From positions 8,153,842 to 8,217,841 of the forward strand of contig NC_037598.1 in the NCBI RefSeq assembly GCF_003073045.1: a DNA stretch of 64,000 bases, read 5' to 3'. The notes beneath the pieces were generated by a model. The model was not told the DNA's origin. It worked only from the letters and a program-made list of their open reading frames with translations, and did not search any database. Below are positions 1-12,979 of the stretch, piece by piece (within the stretch, counting starts at the first letter, position 1; each line of letters opens with the position of its first letter). This DNA comes from Pomacea canaliculata. Taxonomy: Eukaryota; Mollusca; Gastropoda; Architaenioglossa; Ampullariidae. The translations under genes and the position numbers were made by a program.

Positions 1-53
1 GTGTGGGCGAAACATCGGCGACAAACTCCGAGAACTTGGAGTGGGTGTTGCGG
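1..53 (+). CDS. possible end of a coding exon cut by the window edge
   Basis: Frame 2 reads CGRNIGDKLRELGVGVA and then meets a possible donor, GTATGT, at 54. The residue pattern looks like an amphipathic helix followed by a strand, as in P-loop ATPase or helicase C-terminal parts. That would fit the helicase-like relic about 1.1 kb downstream, but the piece is only 17 residues. The gene, if real, lies mainly outside the window to the left. Confidence 0.2.
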
Positions 54-1006
54 GTATGTCAGCGACTAGCAAGTTTATGTCTGTATGTCCTACCCAAATT
101 CTATTCTCCGTCAGCATTTTTCTATAGTTGCTAATTTTCTAAGCAAGGAGACAGTCGCACAGCCGTTAAAGAGTGAGACTGCACTCAGGGCCAGTCCATA
201 TTCTGTACCTTCATTACTCTTCCCAACCTTCCCAGGGAGCAGGTACCCGTTCCACAGTTTGGTCAGCTTGTCATGGGCTATCAAAGCGGCTAGTGGACAC
301 GCCTTAGCTCGAAAGTCTCTGCTCTAGCTACTAAGCTATCCTCTTTCATGTTGTCAAGGGAAATAAAAAGTTGTTTAGAGTTTGTTATCTCCCCTGGCTC
401 ACATTTGAAGAGACTCTGCATAATTGTTGGGTTCTGTAAGTTTTTTTTTTTTTTAAAGTCATCATCAGTCAGGCTCTAAATTTCATAACAACAGCAAAGC
501 ACTGAAAAATATTCAGAACTGTGAAATCATTTAAGACAATCTAAATACAAAAATTGCCCTATAATACTTTTGTAGCATTAACAAAGTCACTTGTCTAGTC
601 GGTGGCTAATTATCTGACCGGCATATTAACTGTTTTCAAGCAAGTTTTTTATACGTTAATAACATACTTTATATCACTTTCATTATTCTCATAGTTCTTA
701 TATTGTGAAAAGTGAACAAGATTAAATACTTTTTGCAAGTACTCTAGTGTGTTGTAAAATATTGCCTCAAACTTTCATGTCGTTCTTTATTGTATTGACA
801 CACAGAGGGAAACGCATGTTCTTTGATCCTAACAGAAAAAAACTGGCCGACGTCTGGCCTTCCAAGACCTAGTACCATGGCTAGTGTTGCGACGCCAGCA
901 CCATGTCCATCGCAACCCTGCGAGTCGAACCCTGTCGTCAGAGACAGCGACGGTGACCACCCTGATGACGATGTCACGAGCTGCACCACAGCTGGAGACT
1001 TGACAT

Positions 1007-1027
1007 CAGCAGCAGCAGCAGCAGCAG
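1007..1027 (+). repeat. (CAG)7 microsatellite
   Basis: Seven uninterrupted CAG units, followed by further CGGCAGCAGC-like sequence. It lies just upstream of the helicase-like relic. Confidence 0.85.
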
Positions 1028-1103
1028 CACTTTAGCGGCAGCAGCGACTCCCACGACAACACCAGCGACGCCCTCGAGAGGAAAGTCCATCAGGCGGACC
1101 CGA

Positions 1104-1498
1104 ACCGTTAGACTTTCGTGACGTCTTCGTGTTGACAAACAGCCATGACGTGAAAGACGACCCAGAGTCAGGTCACGTGAATGAAGTAGTCTTGGGCATG
1201 CGCGAGGTGGGAATGGAGGTGCGCGTGGTGAGGAGCATGGCGAAGGACCGGATGGCTGGAGAGTGATGTCGAAGACACGGCCACCGCCGTCACGGATAAG
1301 GTGACGTTCTCACACATGGGTGACGTGTCGGGTATGGAGAGGAAGGTGGTGGTGTGGCTGCCGAGTCTGAGGGAGGGCATGGATACCGACAAGTTTCCAT
1401 TGGATGACATGGGCTGCTTGTACGCCATCTCGCGCTGTGTCGTCCAGGCCATCGTGGTTGATGTGACACGGGCGTCCCCACCTCGTAATTCGACATAG
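1104..1498 (+). pseudogene. relic of a UvrD-like helicase / P-loop ATPase C-terminal exon
   Basis: One frame reads DFRDVFVLTNSHDVK, then VVLGMREVGMEVRVV, up to a stop near 1263. After a one-base shift the next frame continues with VTFSHMGDVSGMERKVVVWL and then LYAISRCVVQAIVVD to a TAG at 1496. The patterns GMERKVVV and LYAISR resemble the G-E-DVV and LYVA(I/M)(T/S)R motifs at the C-terminal end of UvrD-like helicases. Many such genes in marine invertebrates are multi-copy. The two frames and the lack of clear splice sites between them suggest a decayed copy. An unannotated short intron or a sequence error cannot be excluded. The family call rests on motif memory only. Confidence 0.3.
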
Positions 1499-1499
1499 A

Positions 1500-4400
1500 C
1501 AGTTGTGAAAACAATTTACAAGTCATCTGGAGAAATTATCTCGCAAGCCGACACGAATTGCTGACAACTCACACAAGTCAACATGTTGTGGAGTCGAGTG
1601 ATAATACGTCTTGTAAAATCAGCTCACATGTTGACTTGCCTTTTAAATATGAAAATTTACTATGCATGTAAGTTTGTATGTGCCCTGGTGGACTGACGAC
1701 TCAATACGACAAGTCCGGATGTTTACAAAAAACAACACTTCAAAGGGAAACCGAAGCCTTCATTTTATCAGCAATATATTACATATTAACTGGTTTTGGA
1801 GCCGGTAAAATACCGTGTAAATATACAATGCTGGTGTCTATGAAAAGCATGGAGACCTACTAGTATGGGTTTTTTTTCGGAGCTCCCAACAAAGAAAAAT
1901 GTCTATGTCTCTTGCCACCATAGACAATAAAGATGTCTTGTATCTTGTATCTTGTAAGACATGACAGCAAAATATTTATGAGCTCCCATCCCCCCTCTTC
2001 CAGCCGTATAATTTATCCTCAAGGTTTACTTGTTGTTTCTTTTACGAGCAAGTATATGCTTCTGATATCTTACATGGGATTATAGTTTTGTAAACACAGT
2101 ACCATGTGCAAACTTAAATATTATTTTTGATGTATTTACTTCTAGTGCAATTGAAGTTTTCATCTTTTATAATCAAGTATAATTCTCATCTTACGTGCAA
2201 GTAAAACCACATCATTTCTTTGTAAACATTTTACATGCAATCATGCAACCGGGGAAAAAAGCAAGAAATATCATAAATATTATATTTTCGTGCAGATATA
2301 GACATCACTTTGTTTTTGAAGTGTATTCTTAATCTTTTTCGTGAATCTTTAGTGCAATTGTAGACCTCGTATTTAAATTCGTGTTGTTTTGTATAAAAAA
2401 ATTATTGATTAATTGTTATGTATGCTGTATAGATTATAATTAATTTATAATTTTTAACGTTAACTTTATTTTTACTTCATTAACTTATTTTTACTTATTG
2501 TAATTGTTTAAGAAAAATTTACAAGTGTACTTTTCAGCTTATCATGTGAGTGCGAAAAATTGTACCCATCTTTAACAGGCATTCGTAAAGAAGCAATCAC
2601 CCGAGTACAAAAATGGACCTAATGTATGAAGCGAGACAATCAAAGTCCGATATAGACAGGCCGGGATTTGAACTCCCTGCCTTTGTCCAGAAAACGCGAT
2701 GACATCAAATTAACACACATCTATAAATATAAACGCTCGTACTTTGCGCGTGTATAGTCTCGCACTGCACCCACTCTCCGATTCATACTTTAACCTCACA
2801 AGGTTGTGTTACCTGGCTTCTGTATGGAGTTTGTGGCATTAACACCTCGTCAATTTAGTGATGTAGCTTGTATATCATTATTATCATGGACTGAATCAGG
2901 TTTATCTGCTGCTTCTCTCCCTATTTATGTCGTTATTCCTTCCAGTCGCCGGGACAGTTGCACTTCAGTGACTACACTCTACTTTCCTTTGGGCTTTTGG
3001 TATTCTCGGTTCATTCGTTCGTTCAAACTGCTTTGCATATTAATTAGAGTTTGTAGCCTTTCTCCACTTCCTTCGTCACCGAAATTCACAGGTCCCTTTA
3101 GCAGTAAGAAGTTTGCACACTACAGACGAATTCTCGGCTATGAATATCCGTTTGCTGAACATTTTTTTTTTTTTTAAGTGGGTGAGGGAACAGGAGTTAA
3201 AGGGAGAAAGAGTCGCAGAACAGGTTTTGAAAGGTAGGGTGGTAGGGAGTGGCACTGTCCGCCCAAAGGACCCACCTGCCTGAGGTGTGCTAACACGGCG
3301 TATAAGGAACACACTATGGCGCATAAACGGTCAACTGCTCAGTCAGTTGTTAATCTCTCTTAATACGCCGGTATCCTGTGTCACCATTAGGCAAAATTTA
3401 GTAAGGGTATTTCAGGGTGGTGTGACTGACTCTTTAGGTACTTTTTACTTCCTGAACTTTAGAAACGCGGATCCAGTATAAGTATTGGTGTTGGGAGAGA
3501 TATGCCCACCGCGGTATTGTTAGGATAGCTATAGTCATGTATTTAGGATAGCTATAGTCATGTAGCAGGGAAAGATACTGCGAAGTACTTTCTTGCAAAG
3601 ACTACTTCATGCTGTTTGACTAATGGAAGTCAGCAAGGTTAGACAGTCTCGTTGTTACCTGAGTTTGTTAAAAAAAAGTTTTGTTGTACCGGTCTGTTTT
3701 AAACTTATTGTGGAACAAGAGTAAAATGTAATGGCGGAGTTTGTGTGATTTTATTATTTTGTGTCGTCCATAAGGAGTTCAATAACTGCATCACATTATT
3801 GCATATTATTCAATCGGTAATCCTAGCTGTAGCTTTGTGTGTTTCCACCTTTGTGGAGAGCAAACAACTTCAAATAAATCAATAATTAAAAAAATGCTTT
3901 GTTACTTTTGGGGTTACATCAATGATAACTGGGATCACAGAGCACGGATAAGCATATCGGGGCAAACGATTTTCTGAGAACAATGAATAGCTAATGGTTA
4001 GACAACAAAAATCAATAGTCAGCAAAAAGCATGGCAATAAATAAATCATGATCAGACGAGCCTAGTCCACACAAACACGCTCTTCTGATCTTTCAGTCTT
4101 CCTCTGTCCTTTTAATCTCTTTCTATTCTCCGTGTCATGTGTTCGTTATTACTTGCGGAACAATAAGAGCACGATAATAAACACAACATTAATTAACGCA
4201 CATACACATTTCCAATCAGGAAAGTAGATACTTAAAATTGTATGGGAAATAATTAATCCCCAGATTTATTGTTCAGCTTAGCAGTTACTGTTGTATGAGT
4301 TAATGTACATGTAATGGCTCAGTTCGAGATCGATCAAACGGTTTTTAAAAAGTGTGACCTACCTTAAACTTGAAATAATTGATCGTGTTGTATTGAGCGA

Positions 4401-4780
4401 GGAGCGAGTGTTGCAGTTATTTGTTTTTGTTTGGGTGTGCATGTAAATAGACACCCGAGTAAAGAGAGAGAGAGGCGGGGGTGGATGTAGGCGGGGAATG
4501 TGACTATGCAAGATGGACGCAAAAAACACTCATTCATTATCTGACATTAATCACGATTGCAATGATTAAAACCACATTCAAACTACATCAAATCCTATAT
4601 ACTTAACAGCATCTGAGCTTCCGCTGGACGAGAAAAACTACATCAAAATATTATCCAAGGGTCAACTCTAACGACCTCAGCTAACAACCAATAAGACCGA
4701 CGAAATAAAAGTTTGACAGCATGTTTCCCCGAAAGATAACACAAGCAAAGATTTATTTTAACCACCTCGGCGGAGACACG
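1500..4780. other. intergenic stretch, no gene seen
   Basis: Mostly AT-rich sequence with frequent stops in all frames. Near 1905-1960 an AATAAA (1925) is followed by a short TCTTGTA array, which could be the tail of an old LINE or just a polyadenylation signal. Another AATAAA lies near 3875. A short direct repeat is listed separately at 3521. No coding region can be supported. Confidence 0.5.
3521..3564. repeat. 21-bp direct duplication
   Basis: The 21-mer that starts TAGGATAGCTATAGTCATGT occurs at 3521-3541 and again at 3544-3564. The two copies are identical and separated by 2 bases, so the duplication is probably recent. Confidence 0.9.
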
Positions 4781-4790
4781 CCTTTTAAGG
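4781..4790. promoter_or_regulatory. CArG-box consensus upstream of candidate gene A exon 1
   Basis: CCTTTTAAGG matches CC(A/T)6GG, the serum response factor site, exactly. It lies about 330 bp upstream of the donor of the candidate first exon of gene A (5122). SRF sites are common in promoters of actin-cytoskeleton genes. About five such matches are expected by chance in 64 kb of this composition, so the position is the only support. Confidence 0.3.
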
Positions 4791-4899
4791 CTTTTAAAAT
4801 TATTGAAGGAGCCTTTAGCCGAGCGGGTGACCTCCTTCTGCACACATCGCTCTGGTGTAGAGATATCTTTCTCTCGGACCGCTGCCACTTCAGCTTGAA

Positions 4900-5122
4900 A
4901 GCAGAGACTGAGCAGACGATGTGTGGCTTCTGAACCACCAGGGCGCAGACGAGAGACTGGAAAGTACAGGTTCAACTCCTGCTCCCTCTGGTCCGTAGGC
5001 GGAAGAAATATCCGTGAGGTCTATTTTTCCAGCCAGTCCACCTTTACTTCCGCCTCGCACTCGTGATCGCATTACCTGGCTGATTTGTCGTCTGCACCGC
5101 TGACTGTGCTGCACTTTTGCCG
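4900..5122 (+). other. candidate non-coding first exon of gene A
   Basis: The coding start exon of gene A (15398-15447) begins with a clear acceptor (TGTGTGCAG), so a leader exon must lie upstream. A strong donor, CCG|GTAAGT, stands at 5122/5123 behind a GC-richer stretch that contains inverted GGCGGAAG / CTTCCGCC boxes. This is the best candidate seen, but the start is a guess and the intron would be about 10 kb. RNA evidence could place the leader elsewhere. Confidence 0.3.
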
Positions 5123-5980
5123 GTAAGTGGCTTCGTTTCTCCAAAGTTTTTGGATATTATATTAACGAAACATCTACTAGTGTTCGAGAAAAATCTTCCG
5201 GAAGACACTTTGTTTGAATAACTAAGAAATTTTCTCCTTGTAAAAGTGCGTTTGTACAGGTTGTAGTCTCGAATGAAAGAGGTTAGGAGGCTACACCGGT
5301 TGGTCTTTTAATTAATCAGTGTGCGAATGCAGCAAGTGTGGTGGTCCGTTCATCGCTCGGATACCTTGTCGTCAGCCAAGAGGGAAGTTACAACCGCTGT
5401 GTCACTATGGCCACCTCTGTCACACTTCTGACTGCGTCAATACCAGCTTCGGTTGATTTTTTTTTTCTCTCAAGCCACAGTCCCGGTCGATATGATGTGT
5501 CATGTTTGATGAGTCTGTCAGGCCTCAGTCGCTCATGATGGCATTAGAACAGCGCTGGAGGCTAGTTGAACGAGTGTGTTACACTGTGACAGTGTGTTAT
5601 ATTGTCATTACAGCCACGTGATGCCAACAGTCGTTAATTAGCTGCTGCCAGTCTATCGCTGATTAAGGTTTAAAAAAAAAAAAGCGCTTTCAGTCTCTTA
5701 TCAAATATTGTGCAATGTACCAAAGTCTTGTATAGATACAGGGCGAGGCATGTGAATAACACAGTTTGCTTTTGGAGGGGACAAGTTTAGAGTTTTTTTT
5801 TCTTATCGCTTTATGATGTGACACGAAGAAGCAACAAAATTGATGACAGATTTTTTTCTCAGCCTTAAACTCTATCGTGGCTTTCTGCTATTCAAAGTAA
5901 ATGAAGAGTCTTTTGGAGAAAAAAATTAGAAGTAAAAGAAATAGAAGAAGGTACAAGAAGTAGAAGTAAAAAAAAAAAAA

Positions 5981-6066
5981 AGAAGAAGAAGTAGAGGAAG
6001 AAGAAGAAGAAGAAGAAGAAGAAGAAGAAGAAGAAGAAGAAGAAGAAGAAGAAGAAGAAGAAGAAA
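5981..6066. repeat. (AGA)n microsatellite
   Basis: About 85 bp of AGA units with a few interruptions near the left end. On the minus strand the tract gives a spurious poly-serine reading frame. Confidence 0.95.
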
Positions 6067-7968
6067 CAAAGAAAGAAAAAAAAATTGTTTCATTAATTGA
6101 TCTACTTCTTTCCTTCACCTTATCTACCTTCAGATAAACCAGATCCACACCCTCGACAACACCTCAGCTTCAGAAGAATTGCGTAGCAGGGCGCGGCTGT
6201 TAGAGACTTAGGGGGTAGTTAGAGAGGTTAACAGACTTAACTGGTCTACTGTTAAGAACATGTGATAATAATATCATCAACCTGGCCTACACACACGCTT
6301 TGAGAAAAGTTGCACAGGAAGATAGGTGTGCAGACGATGATACTTTGCATTGTAACTGTGTTGGTCTTGTAGAAGGAACGGTCGAATGATACAAGCAAAT
6401 ATAAAAGAAAGGATTTTTTTTTTTTTACCTATAATAGGCAGGCTGGGAAAAGTCATGTATCGGAATCACGTGTTCTAAAGGTGGACAAGAAGATTGGTCT
6501 ATAACCATGAATACCCTAAAACTTCCTGGTTGCTATTAACAGAGTCCTTAGAAAAACCTAGGAAAGACTGAATAAAAAGTTTTGCATTTTTTTCTGTTCA
6601 CAAAAGAGTTTAGTATCTTCACTCGTGCGTAGAAATTTTCTGACTCTTTATGTGCGGAAAGGAGATACGAACACTCATGAAACCCATTTATTCAGCGGCT
6701 ACATGAGGGCACCAAAAAATTTAGCATATTTATTTCTGTGAATCATCTGAGAAAAAAATGCTGTTGTATGATACGAATTGTATCGTGCAAATTGATTTAG
6801 AAAACAAAAAGGTTTGCTGCTCAATTCAGCTTTCTTAGGCCAATTGACATAGCCTGGTGTGCAGTGATTAAAGTGTGTGAAGATTTCAGATGGTGCACTG
6901 AGGTTGGTGAGTTGGATGGCCATGGCTAAATGTGTGTATGTGAGTAGTGGTGGGCACGTGTTTGTCTGCTAGTGCACGAGACAGAGAGGGAAGTGGAAAA
7001 ATACATCTGTTGGAAGGTTGTCAGGCAAAGATTTTTTATGCGACTGACAAGGAACAAAATGCATGGTATGGGAAAAGCCCATGCATTTTCTCCTAAATAT
7101 CCCGTAACTGAAACTTAGGAAGTGAAAAGGCTGGTTGCACCACTATAAAGGAATTATTTTTTTGACACACACGTACAGGGATATCATTTACCTAGCTTTA
7201 ATCCCCTCCCCTCTCACACACACACATAAGCTCTCTCTCACACTCACATGTCTGTACATCAACAGTATATCCACGCTTGCACGCGCAGGTTGACATGTCA
7301 CCACAAACGCGCTCGCCTACAAGAAAGCATGAACGCACTTGACCTCTCCTGTCAGCAGCTCTCTACAGCAAACACACAGCAGACGATGGCAACGCCCAGC
7401 ACCTCGCCATGATTGCAACACACCCCCCTCGGCTAATAAGCCCGACACGTGTATAATAATATAATATCTCATCCACACAGCCCAAAACTCGACATGAGGA
7501 TTTTTAACCCGCGTGAGAGCTTAGCACGTTCCTCCTGAGCAAGGGAGAGCATATCGGGTTAAGTGAGAAATAACTTCTCAAGTTTACCATCTGAAGTAAT
7601 AAATTCAACCGAATCAAGCTAATTTTTAAGTAATAAACATTTTTAAATTGTGCAAACGATTTTTGCATGTTCAAGCATGCATGAACAAACACATTCAGCC
7701 GTAAGTTATTTTGCGCAAAGCCAATAAAAGCCGCCGGCTTACAGGTTAATGTGCACTTCTGTATTTTTAGTTCGTAGCCTCTACTGTCACCTTCGTTTTT
7801 TTCTGCAAGAAATATCTCATATTGTGGGGAATTTATCTTGTCTCGGTGTTATCTCCTACCACGAGTGATGCATCCTTCTTTTCGGGGTGCCCACCTGTCA
7901 GATGTCTTCGTCTCTAGGCAGAACAATGGACGACTTTAGGTGTAATGAAATCACTTTGCTGACGATAC

Positions 7969-8395
7969 ATGTTCCGATATATCGCAAAATCGCACCTGGG
8001 TACAGTAGTGTTTCTTTATATTGCAAAAATGTTTATGGGTACCATCTTAGTCCTTTATATCGCAAAACTATTCGTAGACACGTGTTGTATCTTTGATACT
8101 GCACACCTGCTCTCTTTATTGCAGACCTACTCGTCAATACGGTTCTTTTGTTTGTTTGTTTCAAAATTGCGAGTAGGAAGTGTCCTGTTTCGTTATTTTG
8201 CAAACTTAAGTTTGGGCATTGTATCTCTCTTTTATCATTGCAAAGCCACCTTTGGGGAGTGTCCTTTTTATTATACTGCGCGTTGGCAGTGTCCTGTTTC
8301 TTGATATTGCAAGATCACATGTGGGCACTGTCTTTTTCATTTTAAGTTACAAACCTACATGTGAACACTTCCTGTTTCAGTAACTTTTGAATTTC
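7969..8395. repeat. degenerate minisatellite, ~39-bp period, about 10 units
   Basis: Units follow the theme GTCCTGTTTCTTTATATTGC-AAA-CTACATGTGGGCACT. The core TATATTGCAAA or TATCGCAAA recurs roughly every 38-41 bases, for example at 7977, 8018, 8056, 8190, 8235 and 8303. Because 39 is a multiple of three, the + strand keeps a 111-codon open frame with repeating YIAK-like words. That frame is explained by the repeat and is not called a gene. A similar pair of units may lie near 13750-13815. Confidence 0.7.
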
Positions 8396-11300
8396 TTGTT
8401 CAAAATTCCTATATTATCTACACGCCCATCAACACTAATGCCGCTTCCCACCTACACCCACGCAACCACTCACCACCATCATAGCTCCCAACAAATTGCT
8501 TTGTTTCACGGTGCTGGATCGTCCACAGCTAAATAAAATAATGTAATTTTCTTTGATTTCTGTGAGAGTGCACGTGCTCTGTCCTTTATTTTCCAAGCTC
8601 AGAAAGGTTATCTTGTCAACATCGTCATTCTATGTTCGGTGTTCTGTCGCGATGTAGCAAAAAGTTAACAGAGTGGCGGAATAGCAAGTTACCCTTCCTT
8701 CAAGCTGCTTTTCTTGCCTTCTAATTGTTTCTAATGTGTTGTCTTAGGGTATTTCAGACAATCTTTTCCAAAGACGTAGTCCAATAAGGCAGCTCGAAGT
8801 CTCAACCACTAGCACCACTAGCAAGAATAATATTTTCTGCCAAAGACTGATGAATAAAACAGCTTCCCTGCTTTAAGGAAGGAATGGGTGAGGGTTGCAT
8901 TCTGGTGTAAAAATTTCTCATAAAAAAGCGTGGCATTACTTTTATAAAGATAAAGATACAGTAGAGTACAAAAGTAATAAAGCAAGCCAAGCACAGATTA
9001 GTGAAATATAGTCATAGAAACTACAACAAGCCTTTTCAGATGCAGAGAATGATCAGAGGATGATAACCATTTTAACCTAAACCATCCATTGACAGTTGCA
9101 GACTGTAAACTTTTTCAATAAACCATTTTTATTCGAGGGTCAGCCCAGGGACTGTTCTCCCATAAGTCAATGGACTCTTCTCCTTTAGGTCAGGCAAGCT
9201 TTTCTTGAGCGCACCTGCGAAGGTCGATTAGTCCATATCCTATGCAACGTTTCCCAAGCTGCATCACTGCGTTTCGTCTCCATGGAAACTCACCGTTGTC
9301 AGACGAAGGCTTAGCTGTCAGTACAGCAGGTATGTTGGAATATTTGTAGGTCGCTTTGTCGTTCCAGTATTTGTTTCTGATATTTATTCTGTCTTTCTTG
9401 CCCTGGTGTTATCAGCGTGTCAGGGATCGACCGTTTAGACAGACAAGAGGTTAATTTACCATCGCCTTGTGACCACGCGCCATCTGCGATATCGGCTTTT
9501 GCTTTGTTCATAAAATTTAAGATATGGTCATTTGTCTCTGCCAGCTTGTTTCTCTCACCGAGATTCCGCGCGATCACACAGAAGAATGTGTATATCTCTC
9601 TTTACCTGGTTCTGCGGTGCGTACACGCATTTGTTTCTATTGCGCATGCGTTCGATTTGAGAGTCATGCGTGCGACTGTTTGCGTGTTTGTGAGTCTGTG
9701 TGTATGTGTGCAAACTCTTTTGCCAATCTGCAACAGCTGGTTCGCTTTGCCCCGAGTTGCCGTGCTCGTTGACATCATGGCGGCTGACCTGACAGGTAGC
9801 GGCCTATTGATGTTGTAGTGAGTCACTCTCAAAGGCCGAAGCATGTAAAATGCGGGCAGGAAGTTTGCTTACACTGGTGGCTGATAAGCAGTCATTGACG
9901 ATGATTAGCACATGACGAGCTGTTGCAGCTCTCGCGATCGACCTTCTCATCTGTACATTTCTCAGCCTGACCCTCCTGTTCAGTCTGTAGTGCTCACACC
10001 GAGCCCACTCCACGAAGCTCGAATGTCGCGTGCTCGTCTGCTACCGGTCGCACATTGCTTGGTGTCGAGCTCAAATAGTGGAGTTGATCGGTCCTGTGCT
10101 TTAATGATAGGTCATTCAAGTAGCAGATTCCTCCCTGTTTGCCTGTTTGTTTGTCTTTCCGTTCGTGTGCAAAAAGATAGATAATTAGCAACCTTCAGTT
10201 TTTCCTCATTTTTACATTGAAGCTATTTATTTATATTTTTCATTATTTCAACCTGCAGTTGACTTCTTTAGCTTGTCTTGCTTTGTGCTCTGACTAGCCC
10301 ATGGCCATGTACATAGTTCTTTAGATAAACCCCTGCATTTCCGCTGAACAAGGAATTTCCATAACACTGTTTCCTTCTTTCTTTTCAAAGAGGAAATCAT
10401 GCGTGTTCCCTAAGAGCAGTCAGTCAATACACACTCCTGTCAAGACCTGAAAGGAAAAGATGGATGTGAAACGAAAAGACCATTTTATGACAGATCGCTT
10501 CTGGTGATAGACAGCACTGCAAAACTTTGTTATATTATGATTGTGTCCGTGTCTGTTCTGTTGAGAAAAAAAGCACCATCAAACAGTTCATCACTCCCGC
10601 CGAATATTCTCTAACAGTTGATTGTCTTCCAACTGATCAAAACAGTAGTGATAGGAATGGGCACAATTATTTATTGTCCACAAGCTTTGTTGCCGAAACA
10701 CTGCAGTAGATGGCAATAAAAAGAAGAGATATCCAAACCGTATATAGTTTATGTACCGTCCTAATCTCAGCCTTGCAGTTGGGGAAAAGGTGTTCTGGGG
10801 AATATGTGTTCCTTGTACAGGTAGGGAAAGGGAATGTTTCGCAATAGCTTCAGTTCACGGGTTAGATGACTACAATGCCTGTAATTCCGTGGGCTACAGA
10901 CAGAAACACCCGACAGAAATTATTAATGCGCCTAACCGCTGGGTGGCCGCTAAAATCAAACACGGCAAATTTACGTTACCATGGTGACAAGTTAACAGGA
11001 GTAATGGTGGCACCAGGGTAAAGCTGTTTTCCCATTTACCCGCGTTTCAAAATATATTAAGCAGGAACATCCTTCCTGGACCCACACATGTTAATAGTTC
11101 TTATTGCAAGAGTTACTACTCCTAAACCACTTTTATTTTTAAAATTTTGTATCTGGGTCTAACTGCTTATTCAAACTGATTTTTCGAACTGTTGCTCGGT
11201 TTATCATTGCTATGACATGACATTCCAGCCTGTCGCAGGAGTTGGTAAACGCCCTTTCATCGTGAGTTAATTTATTTCTCCATGTCCACCTTCAACGTGT

Positions 11301-12344
11301 GGGCGTGTGTAGTGGGCGGGGTCGGGTGGCTGTGCGGGTGCGGTGTATGAGCATTTCAGCTTGAACTTTTATGGGCTTTTGAGTGTAATAGCCTCGGTCT
11401 TCAGTTTGCATTCTGTTGATATGCCTCAGGCAAGTGATGTAGCAGTATTGTGTCATTGTGTGGCGCAGGATCACAAGCAACCCATGATGTATGCTAATTT
11501 GATTCTTTTTGGGGGGATGGAGAAGTAGAAACAAAGACATAAAGACAGAAACACACTTTTTTTCCCTGAGATATCTAAATCGAATAGTGTACCGAATTTG
11601 AAAATAAATATCTCAGACTTACTAGCTACTCACTCCTGCTTCCTGTTCCACCTTCACCAACTCACTCACACGGTCAATGTGTCTCTTTATGTGTATTGAA
11701 AATAGAAATAGAACGGGAAACAAATGAGAGGAGAGGAGAGGAATAAAGATTCAATGGCTGTAAATCTTCTTTGCCCACAGAGCTATTGATGTTCATACAG
11801 CAGAAACCATGTTCCCTACCTTATTTACCAAACAGCATTCATTTACCTGCTATCTTTTCTGACACGAGGGCATGACCGAATTGGATGGCAAACCTTTTAT
11901 CTGTTTTTTTTTTCTGCTTCTTGCCCCCTAGGGTGACTGAAGCCTTTTATGGTTCTTCTTTCAATACATTTGAAACGGAATTTACAACTACTGTACTGAT
12001 CACCGGCAGACCCTAGACTAGCCCTACTACCTTCCTGGTTCGTGTTATATATTTTAAAATATTGTTTTTCAGAGTACTCAATGTAAATTTTTTTTCTTCG
12101 CCCTGCCGGATCTCTTGTCTCTTATCCGATAACGGTCTTCCGCACTCTGACTTGGAGTAGGATTTTGTTTCAGCTCAACTGCCCCAACCACCGAAACAGC
12201 ATCGTTAACGCTCATCTTATCGTTAGAAAGTGTCATTGACTGGCGCTTCGATAATGTCATCCATTCCAAGAACTGAATGAGAATTCTATGCAAGGTGCAA
12301 TCCAGCTTTAGGTCAAACAAAGCAAACTGTGTAACGGATAACGG

Positions 12345-12542
12345 AAAACAGTGGTTAGAGTCATCTGAAAGTTGTGCTGGTTCGATACTCGTGTGGCACA
12401 GCAAACCTCAAGTCGTCAGCTGTCAACAGAACAGGGGAAGTAGAGTAGTGAGGGAGACGAGATGACCACCGCCCTCCTATAAAGCTCGCTCCGAGAAAAC
12501 TGCGGTCTCATCACCTCACTCCCCAACGACAAAAAAAAAAAA
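12345..12542 (+). repeat. tRNA-derived SINE with A-tail
   Basis: An A-box-like TGGTTAGAGTC at 12352 is followed by a B-box, GGTTCGATAC, at 12379-12388. A body of about 140 bp follows and ends in a run of 12 A at 12531-12542. The spacing and order fit an RNA polymerase III SINE. The family is not recognised, and no clear target duplication was found. Confidence 0.55.
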
Positions 12543-12979
12543 TGCTTATAGACACTTACCTTCTACGTGCCACGGAAAGGGCAAAAGAAAAAAGCAGGGC
12601 ATAAGGGTACTGTGAGATACAATGGGTATGTCTGAGTCATATGGGAGTAAAGCAAAGGGACATGCTTTTCAAGAATGTAACAGGACTGTCATATATTTCG
12701 AACTTGTCTCATTACTTTTGTACTGATCTTCATGTCACTACGTGATGTAGGCGAACGGCTGGAGTATTAAAGGCAACACGAACTCCTGTTATCATTTTAA
12801 AGTTCCTCTCCCTACACGGCTTCGTCTTCTTTTTTAAACTAGCTTTAACAGCGAGCCAGCAACGAATGATGTAATGGTAAAGCAACCACAGGAGAAAAAA
12901 AGGTAGAGAAAGAACAGAAATGCCGAGACGAGATCGGAACACAAGATTCTCGAACCTCAATGTATTGATTTCTACCCCT

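Noticed and set aside
2655-2690. tRNA T-arm-like GAGTTCAAATCCCGGCC on the minus strand
   Set aside because: A B-box match alone; no foldable tRNA and no clear SINE body or tail.
5888-6148. Minus-strand poly-Ser frame
   Set aside because: Shadow of the (AGA)n microsatellite.
7969-8304. 111-codon + strand open frame as a gene
   Set aside because: Explained by a minisatellite whose period is a multiple of three.
11943-11952. CArG match CCTTTTATGG
   Set aside because: Inside a long intron and at the number expected by chance.
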